Source of the DNA: Prochlorococcus marinus XMU1419
GTDB taxonomy: Bacteria > Cyanobacteriota > Cyanobacteriia > PCC-6307 > Cyanobiaceae
Direction of reading: 5' to 3'
NCBI RefSeq assembly: GCF_017695955.1
Contig: NZ_JAAORO010000003.1
Location: 62,001-126,000, forward strand
DNA: 64,000 bases
Part shown: in pieces, positions 36,224-45,465 of the stretch
Layout: each line of letters opens with the position of its first letter
How positions within the stretch are numbered: position 1 is the stretch's first letter
Notes under the pieces: generated by a model
Seen by the model: only the letters and a program-made list of their open reading frames with translations
Told to the model about the DNA's origin: nothing
Database searches by the model: none
Program-made: the position numbers and the translations under genes

Positions 36224-37156
36224 ATAAAACATTTAATTAATACCATCTACTCTCTATTTATTAATATTATCCCTTTATTAATTTTTGGATTTCTGCTTGG
36301 AAAAAAAAATCCAAAGATTTCAAAATATATTGCAAGACCTCTAATAAGATTTGGCATTCCATTAAGTGTTATGGGCCTTTTGTTAAAGGAGGGTATAGAT
36401 ATAAATCTTCTAAAAAGCGCATTTTTAGCATTCTCCCTAATTGGATTTTTAATAATCTTAATAAATATATCCCCAATTTTTAAAAATAGGCTTTCAAATT
36501 ACACATTGCAGTTAGCAGGTCTAATAGGTAATACATCATTTCTTGGAATACCAATTGCAATCGCTCTTCTACCTTCGACAACTATTAACTTCACTATCGG
36601 ATTTGACTTAGGGACAACACTATTTGCTTGGATATTTGGACCTTTTTTTCTTCAAGAAAAACCAGAAAAAAATAACATCCCAAATATCCAAGGCCTATTA
36701 AACGCATTAATAAATAGTCCTGCGTCAAGAGGTATCATTGGAGTTCTTGTAGCATATCTCATACATGTAGATGAGATATTAGGCAATTACCTTTGGATAC
36801 CTGCAAGGATAGTTATCGCTTTAGCAATAATAATAGTGGGAACAAGGCTGGGAATAATTACAAATCAAAAGAGTAAAATTTTTGATCTTAATGAAGAAAT
36901 TAAATATTCAATTTTTTTAAAGTTGTTTATTCTTCCTTTTATTGTTTTTTTGATAAGTAAATTATTGAATTTTGACTTCTATCAGTCATCAGCAGTAATA
37001 CTTCAAGCAGGAACCCCAACTGCAATATCAACAATATTAATGGCAGAGGCTTATAACGTGAAGCAAGAAATAGCGTCGAAAATTCTTTTTACTACAACTT
37101 TAATTTCAATAGTTACAATTCCTCTTTTAAAAATTCTTATGAATGCATTAAGCTAG
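36224..37156 (+). CDS. AEC-family permease with no canonical start codon for its first helices
   Basis: The C-terminal 261 residues from ATG 36371 clearly match AEC (auxin efflux carrier-type) transporters, with many membrane helices and the motif LQAGTPTAISTILMAEAYNV. Upstream the same frame stays open to a stop at 36212-36214 and encodes what looks like the missing first helix, SLFINIIPLLIFGFLLGKKN, then PKISKYIARPLIRFGIPLSV. No ATG, GTG or TTG occurs there. Starting at ATA 36224 gives 310 residues, the usual family length. It may use a non-canonical start, or be a start-codon mutant. The substrate is unknown. Confidence 0.65.
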   Translation: MKHLINTIYSLFINIIPLLIFGFLLGKKNPKISKYIARPLIRFGIPLSVMGLLLKEGIDINLLKSAFLAFSLIGFLIILINISPIFKNRLSNYTLQLAGLIGNTSFLGIPIAIALLPSTTINFTIGFDLGTTLFAWIFGPFFLQEKPEKNNIPNIQGLLNALINSPASRGIIGVLVAYLIHVDEILGNYLWIPARIVIALAIIIVGTRLGIITNQKSKIFDLNEEIKYSIFLKLFILPFIVFLISKLLNFDFYQSSAVILQAGTPTAISTILMAEAYNVKQEIASKILFTTTLISIVTIPLLKILMNALS

Positions 37157-37239
37157 GAAGCTTAAGAAGATGGAGCATGAATAATGAATTATGTAAAGAA
37201 AATGTCCTGATAAATACATAATGTCTTAATATTTAGGTT

Positions 37240-37491
37240 ATGAAGTCAGCGAACCCTGAAAATGAATATATCCCTTTAGATCTTAGGATTTCTGTGAGAA
37301 GGGATACTCTAAGGCTAATCTCAGAGATGGCTGAAGATATGGGAATAAGTATTAATGAAGTTTTCAGTTTTTTGGCCGAAGATTCTGTAATAGATCTTGA
37401 ATTACTCGAAGATTTGAATGAAATTGAAATCCCCACTCAGTGCAGCCTTGATGATCTTAAAAACGCACTTCTTAAAAGGAAGCTTTGTTAA
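37240..37491 (+). CDS. Small ribbon-helix-helix-like protein
   Basis: The 83-residue protein has a pattern suggestive of a CopG/Arc ribbon-helix-helix domain: a basic beta-strand-like PLDLRISVRRD (about residues 12-22), a helix TLRLISEMAEDMG, then GISINEVFSFLAEDSV as the second helix. An acidic tail follows. If so it could bind DNA as a dimer or be an antitoxin-like regulator, but no toxin gene is adjacent. Its end overlaps the convergent glycosyltransferase gene by 4 bases. Confidence 0.55.
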   Translation: MKSANPENEYIPLDLRISVRRDTLRLISEMAEDMGISINEVFSFLAEDSVIDLELLEDLNEIEIPTQCSLDDLKNALLKRKLC

Positions 37492-39293
37492 AATTTTTCA
37501 ACTTTTCTATTTTTCCAGTCAGATTTATAACCGCTATTAACTAAAAATTCCGAATACTTATTCAAATCACTTTTCTGAATTCGCCATAAATTATAAATCC
37601 CATATTCACCCAATTTTTGATGATTTATATTTGACCAATGAAGTTTGTTTGATGAGTAATCATCTATTACGACTAATAAAGATTTGAATTCATAATCAGG
37701 TTTATCCTCATAATTTTTTCTTCTATCATTAAATAATCTCTCTGATAGATTAATTAATCCCTCTTCGGTATTTGGTTCATAAAAAACTATTTGTCTCGAA
37801 TAATAATGTAAAGAAGGTTTTCTTATCCCTATCATTGCCAAAGTTTCCTCCCCTTCACGAATATCTAAAATTAATTTTGAGATATTTCTCAAAGGTAATT
37901 GCCTAGAAGTATCTGCTAATTTTCTTATCGGCGACATAATAAAAGGTTGTCCAAATAATAGTAAAATTTGAAGATAAAGAAATATATTTTTGGATTTAAA
38001 AGATAATAAAATTATTGCAAGAAGTGTAAATAAAGAGAAAAACAATTTCGCTTTAAAAACTATCCCAGAACTTATTAATTCAGATCCAAGATTAGGCATT
38101 TCAGGATCATTTATTGAACTTAACCAAATATTTGAGAAAAAGAATGCTATCGTGATTCCAAAAAAAATTAAAATATTAAAAATCCATAAATTTAAATAAT
38201 TTTTATTTGATTTTTTTAAGTTTATAAAGCTATTACTTATTAAGATTGACGCTGCTGGAATTGCTGGCAACCAATAGCTTGGAAGTTTTGTTGCAGAAAT
38301 ACTAAAGAAAATTAAAACTGTAGACAACCAACAAAGAGAATATGTATGAAGGGTTTCACTGACATTGCAAATGTCTTTCGAACTTTTCAAGAAATCCCTA
38401 AAAGCTTTAAATATCCCGTGATACAAAAAAGGAGTAAATGGTAATGAAGCAAATATCATTATGTACAGAAAAAACCAGAATGGTTCTGCATGATTATTTA
38501 CAACTGATGTATATCTTTGGAAATTATGATAGCCAAAAAAATTATCCCAAAAAGGCTTCCCCTCTTTTATGAGTTCTAAGATGTACCATGGAATACTTAT
38601 TAGAATTGTTATTAGAAAACCTTTCTTAGGGTTTATCTTGAAGAACAACGTTTTCCAATCCTTCTGAGTTATTAAGAAAGAGGTAATAGTTAATAATGCC
38701 AAAACAAATGCAACAGGTCCTTTAGTTAAAATTGCAAACCCTAAAAATACCCACGCAGAAATGCATTGATCATTATTTGGAGATGCCATTCTTCTCCAAA
38801 ATAAGAGTAGGCTAATCCCTAATGTTCCAGTTAATAGAGCATCACTAACGGCAGTTCTACTCCAGATAATTATGAATGGAGACAGTGCAAATCCTAATGA
38901 TGCAACTATAGGAGTATGAAATTGCCTATTACCCTTTTGTGGCCAACAAAACAAAGTGTCTCCAATCATTAACATTAAAAATAATGAGGCCAAAGCTGAA
39001 GGGAGTCTTGCTGAGAGCGTCCCGAAACTATCCCAAATATCGTTTTTCGGTAATGAGTAAAAAAAACCCATTAACCAATATATGAGTGGAGGTTTATCAA
39101 AACGGAATATTCCATTAACTTTTGGGGTTAACCAATCACCAGATTCACTCATTGCCCTTCCAGCAGCGGCAAATAAAGGGGGAGTTTCATCAACCAGTCC
39201 TGTACTCCCTAAACCTAAGAAAAATATTATGATCCCACAAACCAAAACTATTAGTAAGGTTATGAGCCTTTTTTTTGAGTTATTAAGAATCAT
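37488..39293 (-). CDS. GT39/ArnT-type membrane glycosyltransferase
   Basis: The 601-residue protein has a large number of membrane helices after an N-terminal anchor, and the first lumenal loop carries the acidic motif LVDETPPLFAAAGRAMSESG followed by RFDKPPLIYWL, the signature of dolichyl-/undecaprenyl-phosphate-sugar transferases (ArnT/PMT family). These use lipid-linked sugars to modify lipid A, other glycolipids or proteins on the periplasmic side. It is followed upstream by a GT4-type glycosyltransferase on the same strand (18-base gap). Confidence 0.85.
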   Translation of the reverse strand: MILNNSKKRLITLLIVLVCGIIIFFLGLGSTGLVDETPPLFAAAGRAMSESGDWLTPKVNGIFRFDKPPLIYWLMGFFYSLPKNDIWDSFGTLSARLPSALASLFLMLMIGDTLFCWPQKGNRQFHTPIVASLGFALSPFIIIWSRTAVSDALLTGTLGISLLLFWRRMASPNNDQCISAWVFLGFAILTKGPVAFVLALLTITSFLITQKDWKTLFFKINPKKGFLITILISIPWYILELIKEGKPFWDNFFGYHNFQRYTSVVNNHAEPFWFFLYIMIFASLPFTPFLYHGIFKAFRDFLKSSKDICNVSETLHTYSLCWLSTVLIFFSISATKLPSYWLPAIPAASILISNSFINLKKSNKNYLNLWIFNILIFFGITIAFFFSNIWLSSINDPEMPNLGSELISSGIVFKAKLFFSLFTLLAIILLSFKSKNIFLYLQILLLFGQPFIMSPIRKLADTSRQLPLRNISKLILDIREGEETLAMIGIRKPSLHYYSRQIVFYEPNTEEGLINLSERLFNDRRKNYEDKPDYEFKSLLVVIDDYSSNKLHWSNINHQKLGEYGIYNLWRIQKSDLNKYSEFLVNSGYKSDWKNRKVEKF

Positions 39294-39311
39294 TTAATAA
39301 TATCTATTTTC

Positions 39312-40385
39312 TTAATATTCGTTCATTACCTCATTAAGCCAGTTTACAACCTTGTTTGCAAATATATTCGTGGACGCATTTTTTTCTACCCATTCTCTAC
39401 ATTTCTTGCGCTCTATTTTTTCAATAATCTCTACATAAGAAAGCATATTTTTTTTATCATCAGGGTCAACTAAATACCCTGTTTGCCCATGCTGAATAAT
39501 TTCACTAGGGCCTCCCCTTTTATAAGCTATGACTGGCACCCCACAAGCCAAGGCTTCAACCACTACGTTTCCATATGCTTCATTCCACTTCGGAGTATTT
39601 AACAACACTCTGCATTTGCCGAGTTCTTTTTGTAATTCATTAGTTGATAAAAAACCCATCCAATCTATAGTGCCTTGAGGATAAGAATTTTCTATCTTTG
39701 AGGCATATGTCTCATCTTCTTTAACTCCCCAAACTTTAAGCTTTTCGCCAAGTTTATTAGCAACATAAACAGCATCCTCTAAACCTTTCTCAGGAGCTAC
39801 TCTCCCAACCCACGCCAAAGGTCCTTTCACTGAATCTTGAAAAGTATAATTATCCAATTCAAATCCATTCCCAATAATTATTGGTTTCTTTATAAATGGA
39901 TAATCATTAGCTTGTATTTTTGAATGAAAAGCAAAATTAACTGGGCGTTTAGCATATACTTTTGAGATTAAATTACTTATTACCGAACTTTCGTCGCCCA
40001 TACTAATTATGTGTGCAATTGGCATCTCTACATTAAGTGTCATCCAGATAGGCAGCCAATCATAAGACATGTTCAATAATACATCTGCTTTTTTTACGAT
40101 TTCTAGCCCTTTTTCCAGCAATCCTGCGAGAAGTGAATTATCTGGGATGCTTATAGGAGAATTATAATCTTGATGCTGCCAACTAATTTGATCTTCACCT
40201 TCTACAAAATGTAATTTTGCTTTTTCATTAATTAAATTTAATTTAGAATTTTTAGGAGCAATGACCTCTACCGAATGACCTAAAGAAAGCAATCCTGATA
40301 CTAAAGAATTTAATGTTAATTCGACTCCTCCACCTTTTCCACTTCCTATGAAACCTATTGGAGTACTTATTAAAACTATTCGCAT
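39312..40385 (-). CDS. GT4-type glycosyltransferase
   Basis: The 357-residue GT-B fold protein has an N-terminal acceptor-binding half starting RIVLISTPIGFIGSGKGGGVE and a C-terminal nucleotide-sugar half with WVGRVAPEKGLEDAV, the glycosyltransferase 1 motif LLNTPKWNEAYGNVVVEALAC and GVPVIAYKRGGPSEII. The donor and acceptor are unknown. It lies just upstream of the ArnT-like gene, suggesting a shared glycan pathway. Confidence 0.88.
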   Translation of the reverse strand: MRIVLISTPIGFIGSGKGGGVELTLNSLVSGLLSLGHSVEVIAPKNSKLNLINEKAKLHFVEGEDQISWQHQDYNSPISIPDNSLLAGLLEKGLEIVKKADVLLNMSYDWLPIWMTLNVEMPIAHIISMGDESSVISNLISKVYAKRPVNFAFHSKIQANDYPFIKKPIIIGNGFELDNYTFQDSVKGPLAWVGRVAPEKGLEDAVYVANKLGEKLKVWGVKEDETYASKIENSYPQGTIDWMGFLSTNELQKELGKCRVLLNTPKWNEAYGNVVVEALACGVPVIAYKRGGPSEIIQHGQTGYLVDPDDKKNMLSYVEIIEKIERKKCREWVEKNASTNIFANKVVNWLNEVMNEY

Positions 40386-40413
40386 TATTTAACTTTTCAC
40401 ACCAAGACCCTAA

Positions 40414-41355
40414 TTAAATATTAGTATCTGTAAGTTTATTTTCCCATAAATTCCTTCTTTGGCTAACAAAAAATACCGAGATAAGCACAAAAACTACACC
40501 TATCCATTGAACAATAGTCAATCTTTCATCTAACCAAATACCTCCACTTAGAAGAGCGAATACAGGAGTTAAAAAAGCAAGAGTACTAAATCCAGTTATT
40601 TCTTTATTATTAGCAAAATAGAAAAACAATCCATAAGCTATTGCGCCTCCGAAAATACTTGCAAATGACATTAATCCCCAATCAAAAATTGACCAATCTG
40701 GAATTAATTGAAAATTTGATTGTAAGCAATGCTTAACAATTAGGGGCATACTCCCAAAAACCATATGCCATCCTGTAACTGCAACTGGATCACTTTTAGT
40801 ACAGGTAAATCTAATTAAAATGGTTCCTAGCGCCATAGCAAGCGAAGCGGCAAGCATCCAGAGCTCTCCAAAGTTAAAACTCACATTAGTCATTGCCTCA
40901 TTAGACATTAACCACCAATTTTCTAGAAATTCTTGCGGAACACCTAAAAATACTATTCCTCCCAACCCAAAAAGTAAGCCTAACCACCCTATTGGGTTAA
41001 TTAAATTTCCAAAAATTGCCCTTGCTAAAATAGCTACCAAAAGGGGTTGAGAATCAATCAATACAGAGCCAAGACCTGCTCCAGTTTTTTCAATTCCATA
41101 GGTTAAGAATAACTGAAAAAAAGTAGCGTCCACAATTGTAAAAACAAAAAACCACTTCCAATCGCACTTATAAATTTTTAGATCTCTTTTAAACAAATAT
41201 GTTGTAATTAGAACAAGAATTCCTGCAGGAAGTAATCTTAAAGAAGCCACAAACTCTGGACCAGCACTAGATACTAAGGGAGTCATAGCCGCCATTGAAG
41301 TTCCCCAAAGTGCAAAAGGGAGTATCATTAAAAACCAATTTAGGATTGAATTCAT
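40414..41355 (-). CDS. EamA/DMT-superfamily permease
   Basis: This 313-residue membrane protein has about ten helices in two EamA repeats, starting NWFLMILPFALWGTSMAAMTPLV with the second repeat near ELWMLAASLAMALGTILIRF. Family members export amino acids or other metabolites; the substrate is not visible. It is on the same strand as the two glycosyltransferases but separated by 28 bases and possibly unrelated. The gene converges with nothing; sppA starts divergently 52 bases away. Confidence 0.87.
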   Translation of the reverse strand: MNSILNWFLMILPFALWGTSMAAMTPLVSSAGPEFVASLRLLPAGILVLITTYLFKRDLKIYKCDWKWFFVFTIVDATFFQLFLTYGIEKTGAGLGSVLIDSQPLLVAILARAIFGNLINPIGWLGLLFGLGGIVFLGVPQEFLENWWLMSNEAMTNVSFNFGELWMLAASLAMALGTILIRFTCTKSDPVAVTGWHMVFGSMPLIVKHCLQSNFQLIPDWSIFDWGLMSFASIFGGAIAYGLFFYFANNKEITGFSTLAFLTPVFALLSGGIWLDERLTIVQWIGVVFVLISVFFVSQRRNLWENKLTDTNI

Positions 41356-41407
41356 TAGGTCTGCTGATAATCTTTTTAAAGTAGTTTTATGTATTTACCT
41401 TAAAAGA

Positions 41408-42217
41408 ATGATTTGGCCTTTTAGACGAAAGTCAAAAAAAAGAATGGCTCGTATCTTAATTGATGAGCCTATTACAAGTTCAACAAGAGTTTCTATCCTT
41501 AAAGCACTTAAACAAATTGAGGATAGAGAATTTCCCGCTTTAATCGTGAGAATTGATTCACCTGGAGGTACTGTTGGTGATAGCCAAGAAATATACTCTG
41601 CTATTAAAAGACTTAAAGATAAAGGATGTAAAGTCATTGCTAGTTTTGGTAACATCTCAGCATCTGGAGGAGTTTACATTGGTGTTGCATCTGACAAAAT
41701 AGTTGCGAATCCAGGCACAATTACAGGGTCAATAGGTGTGATTATAAGAGGGAACAATCTTTCTGAATTATTAGATAAAGTTGGTATAAAGTTTGAGACT
41801 GTTAAAAGCGGCATTTTTAAAGATATACTTTCTCCAGATAAACCTTTAAGTGATGAGGGTAGAAAATTGCTTCAAAGCCTTATAGATGAAAGCTACAAAC
41901 AATTTACTGAAGCTGTTGCTGAAGGAAGGAATTTATCTGTTGAAGATGTAAGAAAATTTGCAGATGGAAGAATTTTTACTGGAACACAAGCAAAAAAATT
42001 GGGTCTCGTTGATGAGGTTGGAGATGAATTTGTTGCGAGGGAACTTGCTGCAAAAATGGTTAATATCGATCCAAAAATACAGCCTTTAACTTTTGGGAAG
42101 AAAAAAAAGAAAATACTCGGACTAATTCCTGGTAGTAGAATGTTTGAAAAAGTTATTAATAATTTATTTTTTGAGATTGAGACATCTAATAAAATCCTTT
42201 GGTTATATAAGCCTTAA
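41408..42217 (+). CDS. sppA: Signal peptide peptidase SppA (short form)
   Basis: The 269-residue serine protease of the S49 family digests released signal peptides. The catalytic Ser is in GNISASGGVYIG (about residue 82) and the Lys in TVKSGIFKDILSP (about 136), with IDSPGGTVGDSQEI just before. It has no obvious N-terminal membrane helix, only the short MIWPFRRKSKK. The short length corresponds to bacterial SppA 36K. It begins a plus-strand gene run that includes aroH. Confidence 0.94.
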   Translation: MIWPFRRKSKKRMARILIDEPITSSTRVSILKALKQIEDREFPALIVRIDSPGGTVGDSQEIYSAIKRLKDKGCKVIASFGNISASGGVYIGVASDKIVANPGTITGSIGVIIRGNNLSELLDKVGIKFETVKSGIFKDILSPDKPLSDEGRKLLQSLIDESYKQFTEAVAEGRNLSVEDVRKFADGRIFTGTQAKKLGLVDEVGDEFVARELAAKMVNIDPKIQPLTFGKKKKKILGLIPGSRMFEKVINNLFFEIETSNKILWLYKP

Positions 42218-42234
42218 TAAAATATCTAAGAAAA

Positions 42235-42606
42235 ATGAAGAATGATTATAAAATTTCATTTATAAGGGGGGCTACTACAGCATCTGGGAATACTGTTCAG
42301 GAAATAGAGGATGCTGTGGTGGAGTTAATAAATGAATTAATTTCCCGTAACAATCTCATTAAGACAAACCTCTTATCTATTACTTTCACATCTACAAAAG
42401 ATTTGGACGCATGTTTCCCTGCTTCAATTGCAAGGAGATGTAATGGACTTGATTCAGTAGCATTCTTAGACTGTCAACAAATGTATGTATCAGATGATGT
42501 CAATTTTTGTATTAGAATAATGGCTCAAGTTTTATTACCGCCAAATAATCCTATAAATCAGCCCTATTTAAGAGGTGCTTCAAGATTACGGCCAGATAGA
42601 TGTTAA
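42235..42606 (+). CDS. aroH: Chorismate mutase, AroH class
   Basis: The 123-residue protein matches the trimeric AroH-type mutase that rearranges chorismate to prephenate for Phe and Tyr synthesis. The N-terminal IRGATTASGNT holds the active-site Arg7 equivalent, followed by SITFTSTKDLDACFPA, FLDCQQMYV and the C-terminal IRIMAQV and YLRGASRLRPD. It starts 17 bases after sppA. Length and motifs are complete. Confidence 0.94.
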   Translation: MKNDYKISFIRGATTASGNTVQEIEDAVVELINELISRNNLIKTNLLSITFTSTKDLDACFPASIARRCNGLDSVAFLDCQQMYVSDDVNFCIRIMAQVLLPPNNPINQPYLRGASRLRPDRC

Positions 42607-42675
42607 TCTAAGTAAAGAAAATTTCCAGCTCAAATTTGGATAGAATTATTTAACCCTTAAAAATTTATTTAATCA

Positions 42676-43257
42676 ATGTCAAAAAGAACTAAGAGATTTA
42701 CTTTGAATTTTAAAATTTTAAAATTTTTTCTTATTCCTACAATCTTATTTTCAACTCCATTCCTTAGTAATATTCAAGAATCTAAAGCAGGATTAGAATT
42801 TCAATGGGACCAAGACTCTGGATTTAGACGATTAAAGTGGTTTCAAAAAGAAGAAAAGAGAAGATTCAGAAATACAATTTATTTTTTCTTAAGGCCAAAC
42901 GATAGAAAGGCTGATCTTCTTAAAATTAATCTTGCTATCCCGAAAACTTTTAAAGTACCGCTTAACGAAGAAAAAATAAGTCTTTGTAAGGTTAGGATAG
43001 GCGGTTTTGAAGAAAGGACTAAGTGTCTAGAAGATACTCCAGCTGATATTGAAATTACAACAGATGAATCTTCCTTAAGAAAGATAAATATTTACCCTTA
43101 TAGCCCAATACTCGCAAATAAAGAAAGCTATGCCATTGTTTTTAAAAAGATAACTAATCCAAAAAGATCAGGACTGTATCAATTTCATTCATATGGACAA
43201 CCTAAAGGTGGATCAATTTCAAGATATTTAGGAAGCTGGACCATATTGATCGATTAA
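42676..43257 (+). CDS. DUF2808-type exported protein
   Basis: The 193-residue protein has an N-terminal signal sequence (basic start, hydrophobic core about residues 15-31) and a beta-rich domain matching DUF2808, seen in many cyanobacterial exported proteins: IYFFLRPNDRKADLLKINLAIP and YQFHSYGQPKGG...YLGSWTI. Function is unknown. It lies 31 bases upstream of rpmH. Confidence 0.8.
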   Translation: MSKRTKRFTLNFKILKFFLIPTILFSTPFLSNIQESKAGLEFQWDQDSGFRRLKWFQKEEKRRFRNTIYFFLRPNDRKADLLKINLAIPKTFKVPLNEEKISLCKVRIGGFEERTKCLEDTPADIEITTDESSLRKINIYPYSPILANKESYAIVFKKITNPKRSGLYQFHSYGQPKGGSISRYLGSWTILID

Positions 43258-43288
43258 ATGATAAATTAATTATGGATATTTCAAGAAA

Positions 43289-43426
43289 ATGACTAAGAGA
43301 ACTTTTGGCGGAACTTCAAGAAAAAGAAAACGTGTATCAGGTTTTAGAGTAAGAATGCGTTCTCATACTGGTAGAAGAGTTATAAAAAGCAGAAGACAAA
43401 AAGGAAGAGAGAGAATAGCTGTATAG
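43289..43426 (+). CDS. rpmH: 50S ribosomal protein L34
   Basis: ATG 43289 to TAG 43424 encodes a 45-residue, very basic protein. It begins [19 protein letters not shown] and continues [17 protein letters not shown], the signature of L34. It is too short for most ORF calls but unmistakable. It sits directly upstream of rnpA, the conserved bacterial order. Confidence 0.97.
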
Positions 43427-43438
43427 CTCTGATTTATA

Positions 43439-43825
43439 ATGGCCTTACCTAATAAGATGCGCTTAAAAGGTCACAGGACTTTTTCATATATTCATAAAAA
43501 TTCCATTAAATATTATGGGAAATTAATGACTCTTAAAGTAGCGAGATCAAATCCAGAGATACTGCTATCACATAAACTTAAAAATACTTCCAACAATTTA
43601 AAGATAGCAATTTCTGTAAGTAAAAAAGTTTCAAAGAAAGCTGTAGAAAGAAATAAAATTAGAAGAATTCTGCAAGAGTGGTTATTAACAAACATTAAAA
43701 AAATTAATAACCACAAACCTTATTGGTTACTTGTTAACCTTAAATTTGGAGATTTCTGCAATGATAAAAATGCTCTTTTGGAGGAATTTCAAAACTTAAT
43801 GTTCAAATCCCGTCTAATTAAATGA
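43439..43825 (+). CDS. rnpA: Ribonuclease P protein component
   Basis: The 128-residue basic protein helps the RNase P RNA process pre-tRNA 5' ends. The family signature is SVSKKVSKKAVERNKIRRILQE (RNKIRR at about residues 76-81), preceded by MRLKGHRTFSYIHKN. It follows rpmH by 12 bases and overlaps the next gene by 4 bases (ATGA), the conserved rpmH-rnpA-yidC arrangement with one extra gene. Confidence 0.95.
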   Translation: MALPNKMRLKGHRTFSYIHKNSIKYYGKLMTLKVARSNPEILLSHKLKNTSNNLKIAISVSKKVSKKAVERNKIRRILQEWLLTNIKKINNHKPYWLLVNLKFGDFCNDKNALLEEFQNLMFKSRLIK

Positions 43826-44235
43826 TCAACATAAAAGAAGAATCCTTTTACGAAGGTGGTCCCGCCAGAAGTGACCTCATTATAAATTTATTAGCAGGAA
43901 TAACTATTCTTGGTTTGCCTTTTACCTTTGCCGCAATAGTTAGAGCCTTGTGGTTAAGATATAAAATCACAAACAAGAGAATTACAATAGAAGGTGGATG
44001 GTTTGGTAAAAACAAAACTCAAGTTTCATTGACAAACATTGATGAAATCAGATCTATTCCAAGAGGGTTCGGATCATATGGTGATATGGTTCTTATTCTT
44101 AATGACGGTTCGAAAGTTGAAATGAAATCATTACCCCTATTTAGAGAAAAACAAAAATTTATTGAAGATAATATTGTTAAAAGATCACAAACTTCGAATC
44201 TCAGCGAAGTAGAAGGATTTGCTACTAAGTTCTAA
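43822..44235 (+). CDS. PH-domain (bPH2/DUF304-like) membrane protein
   Basis: The 137-residue protein has an N-terminal stretch ending in a membrane helix (NLLAGITILGLPFTFAAIVRALW, about residues 22-44), then a bacterial PH-like domain with YKITNKRITIEGGWFGKNKTQVSL, the DUF304 pattern. It sits between rnpA and yidC, overlapping rnpA by 4 bases. This placement is common in cyanobacteria; the role is unknown. Confidence 0.82.
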   Translation: MINIKEESFYEGGPARSDLIINLLAGITILGLPFTFAAIVRALWLRYKITNKRITIEGGWFGKNKTQVSLTNIDEIRSIPRGFGSYGDMVLILNDGSKVEMKSLPLFREKQKFIEDNIVKRSQTSNLSEVEGFATKF

Positions 44236-44307
44236 TTTAATTAATTACAAAATACTTTTTTTCCTGTAAAATAAAATGTCTGATAAAATTTCACTCTTTT
44301 TAATATC

Positions 44308-45450
44308 GTGATAGGGTTCATTTCTGAAAAACTACTTATCCCTATTCTAGATTTTTTCTATGGTTTGGTGCCTAGTTATGGTTTGGCAATAGTTGCATTA
44401 ACTGTCGTAATTAGAATTGCTCTCTTCCCTTTGAGTGCTGGTTCAATTAGAAGCGCTAGAAGAATGAAGATTGCCCAACCAGTAATGCAAAAAAGGCAAG
44501 CAGAAATAAAATCTAAGTTTTCAGGCGATCCAAAGAAACAACAAGAAGAATTAGGAAAACTAATGAACGAGTTTGGAAGCCCTCTTGCAGGTTGCCTCCC
44601 ATTAATTGTTCAAATGCCTGTACTATTTGCATTGTTTGCGACCCTAAGAGGCTCACCATTCGCTGATGTTCCTTACAATATAAATCTTAAGGTTATTCCC
44701 CAAGATCAGATTGCTGCAATTGATCCTAAACCTTATAAATCTCCAAGACATTCTATATTTATTACAGAAAAATCACATTTCCCTGTTGTTGCCACAATTC
44801 CTAGTGGAACAAAACTTGGGACAGAAGAGTCAATAACAATAAATTTACAAACAACGAATGGTAATAGCTACTCAGAAATTTTGTCTAAATATGATAATGG
44901 CTCTAAATTTCTCCCTACTTGGACAGTTTCAAAAGGCTCCGAAAATATTAAAGTTTCCCAAGATGGAAAAGTAACTGCAATCAAACCAGGTGATGCAACA
45001 ATTGAAGCAAAAATTCCAGGTTTGGCAGCTAAAAGTGGTTTTTTATTCATTAAGGCACTTGGTCAAGTTGGCTTTTATGTAGATGGTTCTATTAACTGGG
45101 ATATAGCAGCACTTGTTGGTGCATTTGGATTAACATTGCTTCTTTCTCAAGTTTTGTCTAGTCAGGGAATGCCTGCCAATCCGCAACAATCAACAGCCAA
45201 CAAAATCACTCCAGTTATGATCACTGGCATGTTTCTGTTTTTCCCACTTCCAGCAGGAGTATTACTATATATGGTTGTTGCCAACATATTTCAGGCTTTT
45301 CAAACCTTCCTTCTTAACAAAGAAGCCCTCCCTGAAAATCTTCAAAAAATTTTGGATCAACAATTATTAGTAAAAAATGAAGCTATAGCAACAACTGCTT
45401 CAACCATTACAGATAAAAGATTGCCTTTTGAACCAAATAGCAAAAAATAG
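44308..45450 (+). CDS. yidC: Membrane protein insertase YidC
   Basis: The 380-residue protein (GTG start at 44308) belongs to the YidC/Oxa1/Alb3 family that inserts membrane proteins, including thylakoid proteins. [21 protein letters not shown], the insertase-core [20 protein letters not shown], and the C-terminal [23 protein letters not shown] are typical. The lumenal loop between helices (about residues 150-250) contains a segment ([19 protein letters not shown]) with the BIG2 immunoglobulin-like pattern. It lies 72 bases after the PH-domain gene and is followed by ycf46. Confidence 0.95.
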   Translation: MIGFISEKLLIPILDFFYGLVPSYGLAIVALTVVIRIALFPLSAGSIRSARRMKIAQPVMQKRQAEIKSKFSGDPKKQQEELGKLMNEFGSPLAGCLPLIVQMPVLFALFATLRGSPFADVPYNINLKVIPQDQIAAIDPKPYKSPRHSIFITEKSHFPVVATIPSGTKLGTEESITINLQTTNGNSYSEILSKYDNGSKFLPTWTVSKGSENIKVSQDGKVTAIKPGDATIEAKIPGLAAKSGFLFIKALGQVGFYVDGSINWDIAALVGAFGLTLLLSQVLSSQGMPANPQQSTANKITPVMITGMFLFFPLPAGVLLYMVVANIFQAFQTFLLNKEALPENLQKILDQQLLVKNEAIATTASTITDKRLPFEPNSKK

Positions 45451-45465
45451 TTTTGAACTTACACA

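Noticed and set aside
37149-37166. Hairpin TTAAGCT/AGCTTAA after the AEC permease
   Set aside because: It has a short AT-rich stem and no T-run, so it is not a convincing rho-independent terminator.
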